Source: Thalassotalea crassostreae
GTDB lineage: Bacteria > Pseudomonadota > Gammaproteobacteria > Enterobacterales > Alteromonadaceae
DNA length: 64,000 nt
Direction of reading: 5' to 3'
NCBI RefSeq assembly: GCF_001831495.1
Contig: NZ_CP017689.1
Span: forward strand, 1,674,001 to 1,738,000
Shown piece by piece: positions 28,791-41,233 of this stretch. Under the pieces are notes generated by a model that saw only the letters and a program-made list of their open reading frames with translations, did no database searches and was not told where the DNA came from. The stretch's first letter is position 1. Each line of letters starts with the position of its first letter. Made by a program: the position numbers and the translations under genes.

Positions 28791-30662
28791 ATGATTAAAT
28801 CATTTGCACGTTTAATGATTGCCGTTACGTTAATGAGTAGTGCACTACTGAGCAGTGCATTGGTTAGCGCTAAAGTAAACGATGACTTAACTTATGCTAA
28901 CTATGACCAAGTGAAAGTAAAACACGTTTATCTTGATCTGAACGTTGATTTTGACAATAAGGCATTGGTTGGATTTGCTGATCTTGAATTAAATTGGTTA
29001 ACTGCGGACACAACCAAAGTGATGTTAGATACTCGCGATCTTGTGATCGAGCGAGTGATGGTGAAAACATCTATCAATACTTGGAAAGCAGTAAATTACG
29101 ATTTGGCTAAACGCGATGATGTAATGGGGGCCAAGTTAACCATTGACCCAGGTTTCCAAGCTAAGACTATACGAGTATATTATCAGTCAACGGAAAAAGC
29201 ATCAGGTTTACAATGGCTATCCGAAGCTCAAACTGCTGGCAAAAAGCATCCGTTCATGTTTAGCCAAAATCAGGCTATTCACGCTCGTAGTTGGATACCT
29301 ATCCAAGATACACCAGCAGTTCGTTTAACCTATACAGCTCGCATTCGCACTGATAAAACGTTATTAGCGGTGATGAGCGCAAACAATGAACCTGACACAA
29401 AGAAAGATGGTGACTATTTCTTCTCAATGCCACAAGCAATCCCACCGTATTTGATCGCTATTGGTGTTGGAGACCTAGAGTTTAAGGCTATGAGCGAACA
29501 AACTGGCGTATATGCGGAAGCTTATATTTTAGATGCGTCAGCCGCAGAATTTAATGATACGCAAGCGATGATCACTGCATCTGAAAAATTGTACGGTGAG
29601 TATCGCTGGGGGCGTTATGATCTACTAATTCTACCGCCAAGCTTCCCATTCGGTGGTATGGAGAACCCACGTCTATCATTTATTACTCCAACAGTTGTTG
29701 CCGGCGATAAATCTTTAGTTAACCTTATTGCCCATGAATTAGCACATTCATGGTCAGGTAATTTAGTGACCAATGAAAGCTGGCGTGACCTTTGGTTAAA
29801 TGAAGGTTTCACCTCTTACGTAGAAAATCGCATTATGGAAGAAGTATTTGGCGACGAGCGTGCGGTAATGGAGCAAGTGTTAGGCGTTGCCGATTTACAT
29901 GGCGACATTGAAGATTTGCCTGCCAATGACACTGTTTTATTCCTCGACCTGCAAGGACGCGATCCTGATGCTGCGTTTAGTGGTGTACCGTACGTCAAAG
30001 GTCAGTTATTTCTAATGTTCTTAGAGCAGAGTTTTGGTCGTGATAAGTTTGATCCATTTGTTTTAAGTTACTTTAATCATTTTAGTTTTCAGTCAATTGG
30101 CACAGATGATTTTTTAACGTATTTAAATCAACACCTAATTAATAAATACCCTGGTATTGTTAGTCAGGAAGAAATCAACGAGTGGGTATTTGGCCAAGGA
30201 TTACCAGAGTCTGTACCTGCACCTCAGTCGGATGTGTTTACTAAAGTAGATAATTATTCTGCACAATGGAATAAAGGTGACATTAGCTTAACTGATATCC
30301 CTACCAGTAATTGGACTGTGCATGAGTGGTTATACTTTATAAATGGTTTAGACCGCGATTTAGATAACAGTAAGATGGCTGACCTTGACCAGGCATTTAA
30401 ACTAACCACAAGTACAAATGCGGAAATTGCCCATGCCTGGTATCTACTAGCATTAAACACTGGTTATGATGTAATCACACCACAATTAGAGCAGTACTTA
30501 ATTTCAATAGGCCGTCGCAAGCTGATTGTGCCGCTATATAGAAAATTAGCAGAAAGTGAAGAAGGGTTAGCATTCGCGCAAAAAGTGTTTACGGTCGCAA
30601 AACCGGGCTATCATCCACTAGCACAAGGTACCGTTGGCGATATTCTATATCCTACTAAGTAA
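28791..30662 (+). CDS. Secreted M1-family aminopeptidase
   Basis: A zinc aminopeptidase related to leukotriene A4 hydrolase and aminopeptidase N, about 623 residues. A Sec signal peptide (residues 1-27, ending VSA) sends it to the periplasm. The exopeptidase motif is [14 protein letters not shown]. The zinc site HELAH is at about residues 315-319, with the distal glutamate in LNEGFTSY 19 residues on. The ATG at 28791 has AGGAAA upstream; a TTG 27 bases earlier is less likely because it would precede the signal peptide with no ribosome-binding site. A long perfect hairpin follows. Likely role: trimming peptides taken in for nutrition. Confidence 0.94.
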   Translation: MIKSFARLMIAVTLMSSALLSSALVSAKVNDDLTYANYDQVKVKHVYLDLNVDFDNKALVGFADLELNWLTADTTKVMLDTRDLVIERVMVKTSINTWKAVNYDLAKRDDVMGAKLTIDPGFQAKTIRVYYQSTEKASGLQWLSEAQTAGKKHPFMFSQNQAIHARSWIPIQDTPAVRLTYTARIRTDKTLLAVMSANNEPDTKKDGDYFFSMPQAIPPYLIAIGVGDLEFKAMSEQTGVYAEAYILDASAAEFNDTQAMITASEKLYGEYRWGRYDLLILPPSFPFGGMENPRLSFITPTVVAGDKSLVNLIAHELAHSWSGNLVTNESWRDLWLNEGFTSYVENRIMEEVFGDERAVMEQVLGVADLHGDIEDLPANDTVLFLDLQGRDPDAAFSGVPYVKGQLFLMFLEQSFGRDKFDPFVLSYFNHFSFQSIGTDDFLTYLNQHLINKYPGIVSQEEINEWVFGQGLPESVPAPQSDVFTKVDNYSAQWNKGDISLTDIPTSNWTVHEWLYFINGLDRDLDNSKMADLDQAFKLTTSTNAEIAHAWYLLALNTGYDVITPQLEQYLISIGRRKLIVPLYRKLAESEEGLAFAQKVFTVAKPGYHPLAQGTVGDILYPTK

Positions 30663-30725
30663 TAGTTGCCTAGTTTATAAATTAGTTTAAAGCTAACTTA
30701 AATGGCTAGAGTAAACAGCTAACGT

Positions 30726-30762
30726 AAAAAGGGACTCATAGTTAAACTATGAGTCCCTTTTT
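30726..30762. terminator. Bidirectional terminator after the M1 gene
   Basis: A very long stem, AAAAAGGGACTCATAGTT against its perfect reverse complement, with A- and T-runs at the two ends. It serves both convergent genes. Confidence 0.92.
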
Positions 30763-30854
30763 GTTTCACAAATTCCTTTATCACACCTTTGGAGTCACTG
30801 CGAAAAGAAAAACTGTTGCTAACAGTTTCTTAATTAATGAGTTTTATTTGAACG

Positions 30855-31265
30855 CTATTGCTCAGCAACTGTATTTGCTTCTTCCGCTTTTTCCTGTTCA
30901 ACAATAACGTCAACTTCTCGGTGGTTATTTTGCTTGGCCACAATTACTCTGATGTTATGGTTCATGTGCTGATATTTTAGCTCTAAACGACCGTATTGAG
31001 TTTGTTCCGATACTGGCGCGCCGTATTGGTTTTGATAAAACTCTTGGATTTGGGCAAAACTATTTTTAGTAAAATAGTTGACCATCGCTGGGTATTTGTC
31101 ATCAAATTTTGAAAATACTTGCGCACCTTCAACGGTTGCTAACTCGACAGTTACCACCGACTCTGCCACGTTGGCATTTTCAGGGGGTGTATTTGCGGTT
31201 TCAGCGAAGGCAATTGTTGATAAACAACACAAGCTAATGGCGATAATTGATTTTTTAACAGTCAT
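30855..31265 (-). CDS. Small exported protein of unknown function
   Basis: A 136-residue protein with a Sec signal peptide (residues 1-22, ending AFA). The mature part is acidic at both ends. The central part has FSKFDDKYPAMVNYF and QIQEFYQNQYGAPVSE, followed by a beta-rich stretch (YGRLELKYQHMNHNIRVIV), then a glutamate- and valine-rich tail. No cysteine remains in the mature part and no catalytic motif is visible. It is monocistronic, convergent with the M1 gene. A periplasmic role is inferred from the signal only. Confidence 0.75.
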   Translation of the reverse strand: MTVKKSIIAISLCCLSTIAFAETANTPPENANVAESVVTVELATVEGAQVFSKFDDKYPAMVNYFTKNSFAQIQEFYQNQYGAPVSEQTQYGRLELKYQHMNHNIRVIVAKQNNHREVDVIVEQEKAEEANTVAEQ

Positions 31266-31351
31266 GAATAGTTTCTTTTTGTTATCTTCTTCATTTAATT
31301 TAAAGTTTTTCGTACTATAACGTCAAGTTTATTATCAATTTTGGAACTATT

Positions 31352-32242
31352 TTGTCTAATTTAAAAAAATGCGCAGTGCTTACTATGGATTGTCTCGATG
31401 ATTTTGAAGCGTATGATCACTTACTTGATCAACCTCTTAAGACACTCGGCTGGCAAACAGAGCTCGTCTCTTGGCGAAAAGACGGTGTGTGTTGGGATAA
31501 TTATGATGTCGTACTGATCCGCACACCGTGGGATTACCAAGAAGATGCTACGCTATTTTTAAACGTGTTGCAGCAAATTGAAGACTCAACCGCGATATTG
31601 GAAAACAATATTGATATCGTTCGCTGGAATATCAACAAAAACTATCTGCAAGAATTACAATCCTCAGGCGTTACGATTGTGCCAACCTTATTTTTAACGC
31701 AATTTAACAGTGCCGATGTAGCAGGCTACTTTGAACATTTTAATGTTGATCAAATCGTATTGAAACCAAATGTATCAGCCAATGCCGATAATACCTTTTG
31801 GTTAACAAAACAAAATTATAAAGATTTTACTACTGAGTTAAGCAAAGCATTTGAACGTCGAGAGTTCATGGCGCAACCTTTTATTGAAAGTGTTATCACT
31901 GAAGGAGAGTTCTCCTGTTTCTACTTTGATGGTGTTTATAGCCACAGTATTTTGAAAACGCCTAAAAACGGTGACTTTAGAGTACAAGAGGAACATGGTG
32001 GACGCTTAACTCTTATTGAGCCAGAAAGTAAGTTAAAGCAACAAGCAAGCCACGCAATAAAGCAGCTTAATGAAATACCTATGTATGCGCGAGTCGATTT
32101 TGTTCGATTGGGTGACGAATTTGCGATGATGGAAGCTGAGCTTATTGAACCGTCTTTGTATTTTAATATGGATGAAAATGCCGCACCACTTTTTGCCCGC
32201 TTATTTGCTAAACGTATGGCAGAAAAACATAACATTAAATAA
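31352..32242 (+). CDS. ATP-grasp-fold ligase of unknown substrate
   Basis: A 296-residue cytoplasmic protein with the layout of the glutathione-synthetase-like/RimK ATP-grasp group. An N-terminal Rossmann-like part ends in VVLIRTPWDY near residue 53. The nucleotide-binding part has VLKPNVSANADNTFWL near 136 and EFMAQPFIESV near 169. The metal-binding end has YARVDFVR near 247 and MMEAELIEPSLYF near 261, where E and N/S residues bind magnesium in the family. It would join a carboxylate to an amine using ATP; the substrates are unknown. The start is TTG, since the next ATG would cut the first beta strand. It stands alone, upstream of the convergent cysZ-like gene. Confidence 0.85.
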   Translation: MSNLKKCAVLTMDCLDDFEAYDHLLDQPLKTLGWQTELVSWRKDGVCWDNYDVVLIRTPWDYQEDATLFLNVLQQIEDSTAILENNIDIVRWNINKNYLQELQSSGVTIVPTLFLTQFNSADVAGYFEHFNVDQIVLKPNVSANADNTFWLTKQNYKDFTTELSKAFERREFMAQPFIESVITEGEFSCFYFDGVYSHSILKTPKNGDFRVQEEHGGRLTLIEPESKLKQQASHAIKQLNEIPMYARVDFVRLGDEFAMMEAELIEPSLYFNMDENAAPLFARLFAKRMAEKHNIK

Positions 32243-32347
32243 CCCGTATAAGGCCGTTAGGTAATCTTGTTGAGGTAATTGATTTTTGTACCGGGTTTAA
32301 CCGGTACAAATAGTTAGCAATAAAAGGCTTATATTTAAGGTGGCGAC

Positions 32348-33118
32348 CTAGGTATAGTCTTTTCTTAAATGATCAACCCACATCGCTGTTGCGCCACATA
32401 TAGCGACAGGCATTACAACTAGGTTTATCACCGGGATCATGGCAAATAAGGTTACGGTTAAGCCAAAACTAAAGCTCTTGCCTTTATGTTCGGCCAATTT
32501 GAGTCGCATTTCATCAAAGCCTACTTTGTGATTGTCAAACGGGTAGTCACAATATTGTACTGCCATCATCCAAGCCACAAATGCAAACCATATGACTTGG
32601 CCAACAAAAGGGATAAACCATAATATAATGAAGAACCCAATAGCGCGCGGTAAGTAATAAACTAATTTTCGCCATTCTCTGGCTAAGGTTCGTGGGATAT
32701 CTTTTATCACATCCATAAAACCACCGTCATCAATAGATTTTCCTGTTAATAAGCGTTCCATCTTTTCACTAAGTAGACCGTTAAAGGGCGCAGCAAGCCA
32801 ATTTGCGACGGTAGAAAATAAAAATGAAAAACAGACTAGGGCAGTAAAATATAATACTGGGATGGCAATATAGGTGAGCCATTTGAAGAAGTCTGGTAAC
32901 CAATTCTCAAACGCTACTACCCATTCGTTAATGTATAAGGTTAGATAATAAAATGCGAAAGAGAATAATATTAAATTTACCATTAAAGGGATAAATACGA
33001 AGCGACGAATTCCCTTGGTTTTGATTAATGAAAACCCTTTAACAAAGTATCCCGCACCGCTTTTAGCAATTGGTTCATGTAAATTTGTTGATGATGTATA
33101 CACTAAATCGTCTCGCAA
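32348..33118 (-). CDS. cysZ: CysZ-like sulfate-uptake membrane protein
   Basis: A 256-residue membrane protein with the CysZ features: the N-terminal segment GIRRFVFIPLMVNLILF, two long hydrophobic regions (about residues 40-60 and 85-115), the helical re-entrant loop with WLAAPFNGLLSEKMERL, and the C-terminal hydrophobic pair near 165-250. CysZ lets sulfate in for cysteine synthesis. The start is a TTG at 33118 with TGGAG seven bases upstream; an internal GTG five codons later is an alternative. No cys genes are adjacent. Transcription diverges from smc. Confidence 0.88.
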   Translation of the reverse strand: MRDDLVYTSSTNLHEPIAKSGAGYFVKGFSLIKTKGIRRFVFIPLMVNLILFSFAFYYLTLYINEWVVAFENWLPDFFKWLTYIAIPVLYFTALVCFSFLFSTVANWLAAPFNGLLSEKMERLLTGKSIDDGGFMDVIKDIPRTLAREWRKLVYYLPRAIGFFIILWFIPFVGQVIWFAFVAWMMAVQYCDYPFDNHKVGFDEMRLKLAEHKGKSFSFGLTVTLFAMIPVINLVVMPVAICGATAMWVDHLRKDYT

Positions 33119-33346
33119 TTTAAAACTCCATTTTTATATAAAGTATAAAACTTTATTACAAGTAATATAGATAATGAATAATTGTAAGCAATTTGCCAAT
33201 AATTACCTACTGCTTTTATGTTACAAACCATGAATATATTTGATATGGTAATAACTAAGACCAGAACACATCGTTATCGTCTCTTAGAGCCGCTGGTTTG
33301 GTCAATAAAATAACAATACTAATTAATACGATTACTCATTGAATAA

Positions 33347-36300
33347 ATGCGCTTAAAACAAATCAAACTTGCTGGTTTTAAATCTTTTGTCGATCTCACT
33401 ACGGTGCCATTTCCACAGAAGATGACGGCTATTGTCGGGCCTAATGGTTGTGGTAAGTCTAATATAATCGATGCTGTGCGTTGGGTGTTAGGTGAGAGCT
33501 CCGCTAAGAACCTGCGTGGCGATAGTATGACCGATGTTATCTTTAACGGTTCATCGGCCCGTAAACCGGTAGGCCAAGCGAGTGTCGAATTGTTGTTTGA
33601 TAATAGCGACCATCGAATCACCGGCTCGATGGCTGATAGAAATGAAATATCCATTCGCCGTGTGGTCAATCGAGATTCGCAAAACACTTACTTTCTCAAT
33701 GGTTCAAAATGTCGCCGTAAAGATATTACCGACATATTTTTAGGCACTGGTTTAGGTCCACGAAGCTACGCAATCATTGAGCAGGGCACTATTTCGAAAT
33801 TAATTGAATCTAAACCGCAAGAACTGCGAGTGTTTATTGAAGAAGCCGCCGGTGTATCTAAATACAAAGAACGTCGTCGAGATACTGAAACTCGTATTCG
33901 TCATACCCGAGAAAACTTGACTCGCTTAGCAGATATAAGACAAGAACTTGCAACTCAACTAGAGCACTTACATGGTCAGTCTCAAGCTGCAATTCGATTT
34001 AAGTCGCTAAAAGCGGAAGAGCGTAAATTAAGAGCCGAATTAGCGGTATTAAAATACTTAAAGTATCAAAGCAAAGTAGATGGCTTTAATAAACAACAGC
34101 TCAAACTAAACACTGAATTAGAGTCGTGGGTTGCAAAGCAGCGTGAGGCCGAACTGGCGATTGTTCAGGCGCGTGAAAATCAAGATAAAGATGGCGATCA
34201 ATTAGCCAAACAACAGCAGCAAAAATTATCGATTACCGCAAAAATATCGCACATTGAGCAAGATCTTAAACACAGCCAACAACGAAAATTATCGATAAAG
34301 GACGATATACAGCGGATAACGTCGAATTATAACAGTACCAAACAACATTTAAATTCACACCAACAAACGCAAAAAGAGCTAGCGGTGAAATTACTACAAG
34401 TAACTCCTGAGTTAAGCTCTAGTGAACAACAATTAGCTCAATGTGAACAAGATATTGCACAGTTGCAGCTAAAGCTGGAATCATGGCAAGCCGATTACAA
34501 CATCTTTTTGCAACAACAGATGACGGAAGAAAATGAACGCAGTTTAATCGCTGAAAAAATCAAACTCGGGCAAGATTTACTGGCTAAGACAAAGCAGCAA
34601 TGCATCGCTTTGCAACAACAAAAGCAAGCAATTGACCTTGAGCAATTGTCTGATGATTTGAGCAAGGCAAGAAACATTTTAGACGAGCAAGATATTTTAG
34701 TTAGTGATGCTAATGAACAACTGGCACTAAGTGATGCAAACCTTTTAACGGCAAAAGAAGCACTTGAAGTAGCGACTCAATCATTTAATGACGGCAAAAT
34801 GATGCATCAAAATCTTGAGTCAAAACAAGATTTATTAACTGAGCTAAATGACAAAAAGGCTGATTGGCAAGTTGCGCAACAGCAGCATTTGCAGCAATTA
34901 GGTTTTAATGATTCGACAACACTGCTTAAACAGTTAACGGTGTCATCGGGTTGGGAGTTAGCTGTTGAGATGGCTTTGGGCTATTGGCTCAATGCTAACT
35001 GTATTGAGCAGCTGTCTGCTCAAATGCTCGAACAAATAGGGTTAGCGTCTGCAGCTATTATTTCTGTCGATAATAAAATGTCCGAAAACCCTGATAAAAA
35101 AGCAATTAAACCAGGTACTTTAGCTGAGCAAGTCTCTGGTCAACACCCATTTAATTATTTGTTAAACAATATATTTGTAGCCAAAGATGAAGCCAGTGCT
35201 AGAGCTATATTACCGAGCTTAACGGCAGAGCAATCAGTAATTTGTAAACACGGGGTTTGGTTTAGCAAAAAGTGGTATCGCAAAGGTAGTTTAAATGAGC
35301 AAAGTGGTGCGTTAGAAAGAGAAAACGAACTTAAAACTATCGCCATTGAAAAATCTAATGTCAGCAATGAACTAACGCTTTATCAACGACAGCTTGAACA
35401 GCGAGAGATTGAATTGAAAGCTGTTGAAAGTGAAAATCGTCATCTTAGACAGCATCTACAAACCAGCCAGCTTGATGCGGAAAAACAACGACAACACGTA
35501 AGTTACTTAGAAAATGAATTAGAGCAAAAGTTAAACCTATCGAAAACATTGGCTCAACAACTTTCTGATATTGAGCAGTCACTAGTGAGCGATAGCGCCC
35601 AGCTAGAGATACTGTTAACGCAGCAAAAACGCTTTCAAAATCAGAAACCAAATTCATCAGCAGAAGAAAAACTGCTGAAACAAAAACAAGAGCTGGCATC
35701 GAAGAATAGTCAAAAGGTAGAGCAACGCAGCGAAATACAAGAGCGTGTTCAGCAATTCAAACTTGCCATAGAGCGCGCGAGCACGCAAAAACACTCTGTA
35801 GAAGTCAGCATTACCCGTGAGCAACAACAGTTAGATGAGCTAAGTCAACAGCAGCAAAAACTGCTTAAACAGCAAGATGAAATCGAGCAACCACTTGATA
35901 GCAAAAAACAGCAGTTACAACAATTATTAGAACAATCGACAACGCTTGATAATGATATTCAATTACTGCATCAAAGTATGGCTAAATCCAATGCGCAAAT
36001 TGATGAATTTAATATTGGTCAGCATAATGTTGTCGAAAGTATAAGCAATTGCCGTGATAAGTTGGCATTAATCCAAGTGGAAGCTGAAAATTATCGTGTT
36101 CGTAGTAAAACAATACTTGAGCAATTGTCCGAAATGCAGCAAACTCTTGAACAGGTTCTTGAATGTTTGCCTGAAAGTGCAAAAGAGTCGCAATGGCAAG
36201 TTAAATTAGCCAGAGTGAATAAAAGCATTTCGCAATTAGGGGCGATTAATTTAGCGGCGATTGATGAGTTTGAACAGCAATCACAACGAAAAGAATTTTT

Positions 36301-36853
36301 AGATAGTCAAAATGACGATCTTGAAGCAGCGCTAAGTACATTAGAAGCTGCAATAAATAAAATAGATAAAGAAACCAGACAAAGATTTAAAGATACCTTT
36401 GAACAGGTAAACAGTGATCTAAAAGTACTGTTTCCAAAGGTGTTTGGTGGTGGTAGCGCCTACCTTGACTTAACCGGAGAAGATTTACTCGATACCGGTG
36501 TAACAATCATGGCTCGACCGCCAGGCAAAAAAAATAGTACGATTCACCTACTTTCAGGTGGCGAAAAAGCGCTAACCGCATTATCATTGGTATTTGCGAT
36601 TTTCCGTTTGAATCCGGCGCCATTTTGTATGCTTGATGAAGTAGACGCGCCACTTGATGACGCAAATGTGAATCGTTTTTGTAAACTGGTCGAAGAAATG
36701 TCTCAAAGCGTTCAGTTTATCTATATAAGTCATAATAAAATAGCTATGGAGATGGCTTCACATTTAACTGGTGTCACTATGTTTGAACCTGGAGTTTCAC
36801 GCATGGTAGCCGTAGATATTGATGAAGCAGTCGCGATGGCAGAAGCAGTATAA
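33347..36853 (+). CDS. smc: Chromosome segregation ATPase SMC
   Basis: A condensin-type ATPase of 1168 residues that organises the chromosome with ScpA and ScpB. Walker A GPNGCGKSN is at residues 31-39, followed by a Q-loop region. Two long glutamine-rich coiled coils (about 170-510 and 670-1010) flank a hinge near 515-665. The C-terminal head has the signature LSGGEKALTALS near 1068 and Walker B FCMLDEVDAPLDD near 1092. E. coli uses MukB instead, so this supports an Alteromonadales-type host. zipA starts 12 bases after it and ligA follows, a conserved order in this group. Confidence 0.97.
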   Translation: MRLKQIKLAGFKSFVDLTTVPFPQKMTAIVGPNGCGKSNIIDAVRWVLGESSAKNLRGDSMTDVIFNGSSARKPVGQASVELLFDNSDHRITGSMADRNEISIRRVVNRDSQNTYFLNGSKCRRKDITDIFLGTGLGPRSYAIIEQGTISKLIESKPQELRVFIEEAAGVSKYKERRRDTETRIRHTRENLTRLADIRQELATQLEHLHGQSQAAIRFKSLKAEERKLRAELAVLKYLKYQSKVDGFNKQQLKLNTELESWVAKQREAELAIVQARENQDKDGDQLAKQQQQKLSITAKISHIEQDLKHSQQRKLSIKDDIQRITSNYNSTKQHLNSHQQTQKELAVKLLQVTPELSSSEQQLAQCEQDIAQLQLKLESWQADYNIFLQQQMTEENERSLIAEKIKLGQDLLAKTKQQCIALQQQKQAIDLEQLSDDLSKARNILDEQDILVSDANEQLALSDANLLTAKEALEVATQSFNDGKMMHQNLESKQDLLTELNDKKADWQVAQQQHLQQLGFNDSTTLLKQLTVSSGWELAVEMALGYWLNANCIEQLSAQMLEQIGLASAAIISVDNKMSENPDKKAIKPGTLAEQVSGQHPFNYLLNNIFVAKDEASARAILPSLTAEQSVICKHGVWFSKKWYRKGSLNEQSGALERENELKTIAIEKSNVSNELTLYQRQLEQREIELKAVESENRHLRQHLQTSQLDAEKQRQHVSYLENELEQKLNLSKTLAQQLSDIEQSLVSDSAQLEILLTQQKRFQNQKPNSSAEEKLLKQKQELASKNSQKVEQRSEIQERVQQFKLAIERASTQKHSVEVSITREQQQLDELSQQQQKLLKQQDEIEQPLDSKKQQLQQLLEQSTTLDNDIQLLHQSMAKSNAQIDEFNIGQHNVVESISNCRDKLALIQVEAENYRVRSKTILEQLSEMQQTLEQVLECLPESAKESQWQVKLARVNKSISQLGAINLAAIDEFEQQSQRKEFLDSQNDDLEAALSTLEAAINKIDKETRQRFKDTFEQVNSDLKVLFPKVFGGGSAYLDLTGEDLLDTGVTIMARPPGKKNSTIHLLSGGEKALTALSLVFAIFRLNPAPFCMLDEVDAPLDDANVNRFCKLVEEMSQSVQFIYISHNKIAMEMASHLTGVTMFEPGVSRMVAVDIDEAVAMAEAV

Positions 36854-36865
36854 GCAGGCTTGGTA

Positions 36866-38032
36866 ATGGAAGTAAATTTTAGACTCATTTTAATCATCAT
36901 AAGTGCCATTGTTATTATTGGTATCTATTTTCATGGTCGCTCAAAAATTCATAAAGGCGGCAAAAACCCAATAAAATTGAAATCTAGAAAAGTTGACAAT
37001 GAAATTGACGAAAGTGAACTTGAACGAAATTTCGATCCTCAAGGTTTTGATCAAGTTGGCGTGAGTAAACCTCGCCCTGTGCCAAGTATTGTTGAGCCAG
37101 ACGAAGAGCCTTTCTTTAAAGAAACACCACCGCCAGTTTTAGACGATGAAGAAATCGTAACCAAAGAAGATATTGCTCAATTTGAACAAAATCACACGCA
37201 AGTAGAGCAAGTAGTAGATTTAAGTGTGCCGGATAAAGAGCCTTCTATAGAGCCGACGTTAGGTGAAGTCGTTGCCGGCGAACCTGTTGTTGAACAAGCC
37301 GTTGAAGTTTCTAATGCAGAAGAGCAAAGCCAACAAGCACCTACAATAGACACACCAGTATTCGAAGAGCCAGTATTTGAGGAGCCTGTGTTTATTGAAC
37401 CTGTCTTTGAAGAGCCTGTTATTGACGAAGCAGCGGCACAAGAACCTGTTACAGAGCCAATTGTTGCTGAACGAGAAGCACTAGTAAAAGCCGAGAGTAA
37501 AGCAAAGCCTAAACCTAAAGCCAAACGTCCAACCAAAGCAGAATTAAAGCGTGATCAGATGGCACTAGATTTTGATGATGAAATATCTAAAAAAGAGATA
37601 GAGCAGGAAGTGTTAGCTCTGTCTGTTGTCGTTGCTGATAATCAAATGATCCCTGGCGCAGCGTTATTGCCGTCATTATTAACATTAGGTTTAAAGTTTG
37701 GTGATATGGATATTTTCCATCGCCATGAAGATAATGCTGGTAATGGCAAAATTACTTTCTCATTGGCGAATATGGTCAATCCAGGAACCTTTGATTTAGA
37801 TAATATGGAAAACTTTTCAACCAAAGGCATAACTTTGTTTATGACTTTGCCAAATGCACAAGAGCCGGCGAAAGTGTTTAAGAAAATGCTATCCGCTGCT
37901 AAGCAAGTTGCTGATGAATTCGGCGGACAAGTATTAGATGGTCAGCGCAGTGTGATGACCAAACAAACTGAACAACATTACCTTACCCGTATCCGTGAAT
38001 TTGACCGTAAGTGTCGTCTCGCAGGGTATTAA
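36866..38032 (+). CDS. zipA: Cell division protein ZipA
   Basis: A bitopic inner-membrane protein that tethers FtsZ at the division site. An N-terminal membrane helix (about residues 4-24) is followed by a basic patch and a long acidic proline/valine/glutamate linker (about 40-230). The linker has near-repeats of EEPVFEEPVF-type units. The C-terminal FtsZ-binding domain runs from about 250 to 388, starting near VLALSVVADNQ-like strands and containing GAALLPSLLTLGLKFGDM. The ATG at 36866 is preferred because GCAGG lies seven bases upstream; a TTG six bases earlier is too close to it. A hairpin terminator separates it from ligA. Confidence 0.95.
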   Translation: MEVNFRLILIIISAIVIIGIYFHGRSKIHKGGKNPIKLKSRKVDNEIDESELERNFDPQGFDQVGVSKPRPVPSIVEPDEEPFFKETPPPVLDDEEIVTKEDIAQFEQNHTQVEQVVDLSVPDKEPSIEPTLGEVVAGEPVVEQAVEVSNAEEQSQQAPTIDTPVFEEPVFEEPVFIEPVFEEPVIDEAAAQEPVTEPIVAEREALVKAESKAKPKPKAKRPTKAELKRDQMALDFDDEISKKEIEQEVLALSVVVADNQMIPGAALLPSLLTLGLKFGDMDIFHRHEDNAGNGKITFSLANMVNPGTFDLDNMENFSTKGITLFMTLPNAQEPAKVFKKMLSAAKQVADEFGGQVLDGQRSVMTKQTEQHYLTRIREFDRKCRLAGY

Positions 38033-38051
38033 AAACGTTTTAAAGTATATG

Positions 38052-40151
<2,100 letters not shown>

Positions 40152-40218
40152 TATTGATATAAGTTCTTTATAGTTTGCGCTTAAAGGGGCTTGTTACACA
40201 TACTGCAACACTAAATAG

Positions 40219-40260
40219 AAAAGTCAGAGCCTCATTATTAAAATACTGGCTCTGACTTTT
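40219..40260. terminator. Terminator between ligA and the convergent gene
   Basis: AAAAGTCAGAGCC and GGCTCTGACTTTT form a 13-bp perfect stem with a 16-base loop, with A- and T-runs allowing use in both directions. Confidence 0.85.
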
Positions 40261-40265
40261 TAATA

Positions 40266-40940
40266 TTAACGATTGCCTGTTAACATCAATTCATCATTTT
40301 CAACGATATGCACGCACTCATTGCTGTTGTTCTCTTTATTTGCGTATACAATCAGGGCTTTTGCTACTGACTTCGCTTCGATTGCTTTGTACTTAGCCAA
40401 AGAGCCGATAAAAAGCCAACTAAGTACCTTACACAATCTAATGGATAGATGTTCTAAAAGACGTTGTTCTTTTCGTTCACCTAATAATAAGCTAGGTCTA
40501 GCGATAATTAACTTGTTTAACCCAATTGCAATTAACGCTTGTTCCATTTGCCCTTTAATTGAAGTATAGAAAGACAATGAGCCTTTATCTGCGCCTATAC
40601 TTGAAATGACACTAAAGCATTCAACTGCATGCTGCTTCGATAGCTTAGCTATCTGAACTACCAAGTCTAAATCTATTGCTTTAAACGCTGATTTAGTCCC
40701 TGCTTTTTTTATGGTTGTGCCTAAGCAGCAATATACGTGATCGACGTTAAAAGCTGATGAAACAGATGCTAAATCATCAAATTTAATTTCGTGCTGAACC
40801 AGTTTTGGGTGAGATATCGCAAGTTTCTTTCGCACAAAAATAGTAACCGACTCATATTTGCTACTTGCCAATAATTGCATTAAACAGTGCTGACCAGTTA
40901 ACCCCGATGCACCAAAAACTAACGCTGTTTTCATATTCAT
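40266..40940 (-). CDS. NAD(P)-binding Rossmann-fold protein (HTATIP2/NmrA-like)
   Basis: A 224-residue atypical short-chain dehydrogenase-like protein. The nucleotide-binding glycine motif is GASGLTGQHCLMQLL at about residues 10-24. A YTSIKGQ sequence near 126 has the Tyr-x-x-x-Lys spacing of SDR enzymes, and ARPSLLLGERKEQR near 150 is typical of the TIP30/HTATIP2 group. The substrate is unknown. Two ATG codons are possible (40940 and 40934); neither has a clear ribosome-binding site. It is monocistronic. Confidence 0.85.
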   Translation of the reverse strand: MNMKTALVFGASGLTGQHCLMQLLASSKYESVTIFVRKKLAISHPKLVQHEIKFDDLASVSSAFNVDHVYCCLGTTIKKAGTKSAFKAIDLDLVVQIAKLSKQHAVECFSVISSIGADKGSLSFYTSIKGQMEQALIAIGLNKLIIARPSLLLGERKEQRLLEHLSIRLCKVLSWLFIGSLAKYKAIEAKSVAKALIVYANKENNSNECVHIVENDELMLTGNR

Positions 40941-41079
40941 ATTTGGTTGTTTAGATAATTACACTCATCATAAATTTTTATCAAAAAAGCTGCAAAATTA
41001 TTTGTAAAAAAAATTTAAAAAAAAGTTAAAAAAAGAGCTTGCAAAAAATTAGCCTAGTAAAAATAAGGGGTCAGAAAAG

Positions 41080-41088
41080 TTATCCACC
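41080..41088 (+). promoter_or_regulatory. DnaA-box-like site 1
   Basis: TTATCCACC, one mismatch from the consensus TTATCCACA, in the context AGTTATCCAC that is shared with the second site. Confidence 0.4.
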
Positions 41089-41224
41089 GTTTCTGTGTAA
41101 AACTCTGCTTTTTGTCTAGAAAACTTGTGAAACTACGGTGAAACATTTCATAATTTTGTAATAAAGTTATGCTAGCTCCTTGCAAAGGTTTATTATCATT
41201 GAACTTTACTTTTTATTAACATAG

Positions 41225-41233
41225 TTATCCACA
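41225..41233 (+). promoter_or_regulatory. DnaA-box-like site 2
   Basis: TTATCCACA is a perfect consensus DnaA box in the same orientation as the first site. Random occurrence in 64 kb is possible, but two in one gene-free region is notable. Confidence 0.5.

Noticed and set aside
37192..37536. Long minus-strand open frame opposite the zipA linker
   Set aside because: Its Thr/Ser/Gly-rich repeats are the antisense of the ZipA acidic linker repeats; it has no ribosome-binding site and zipA is certain.
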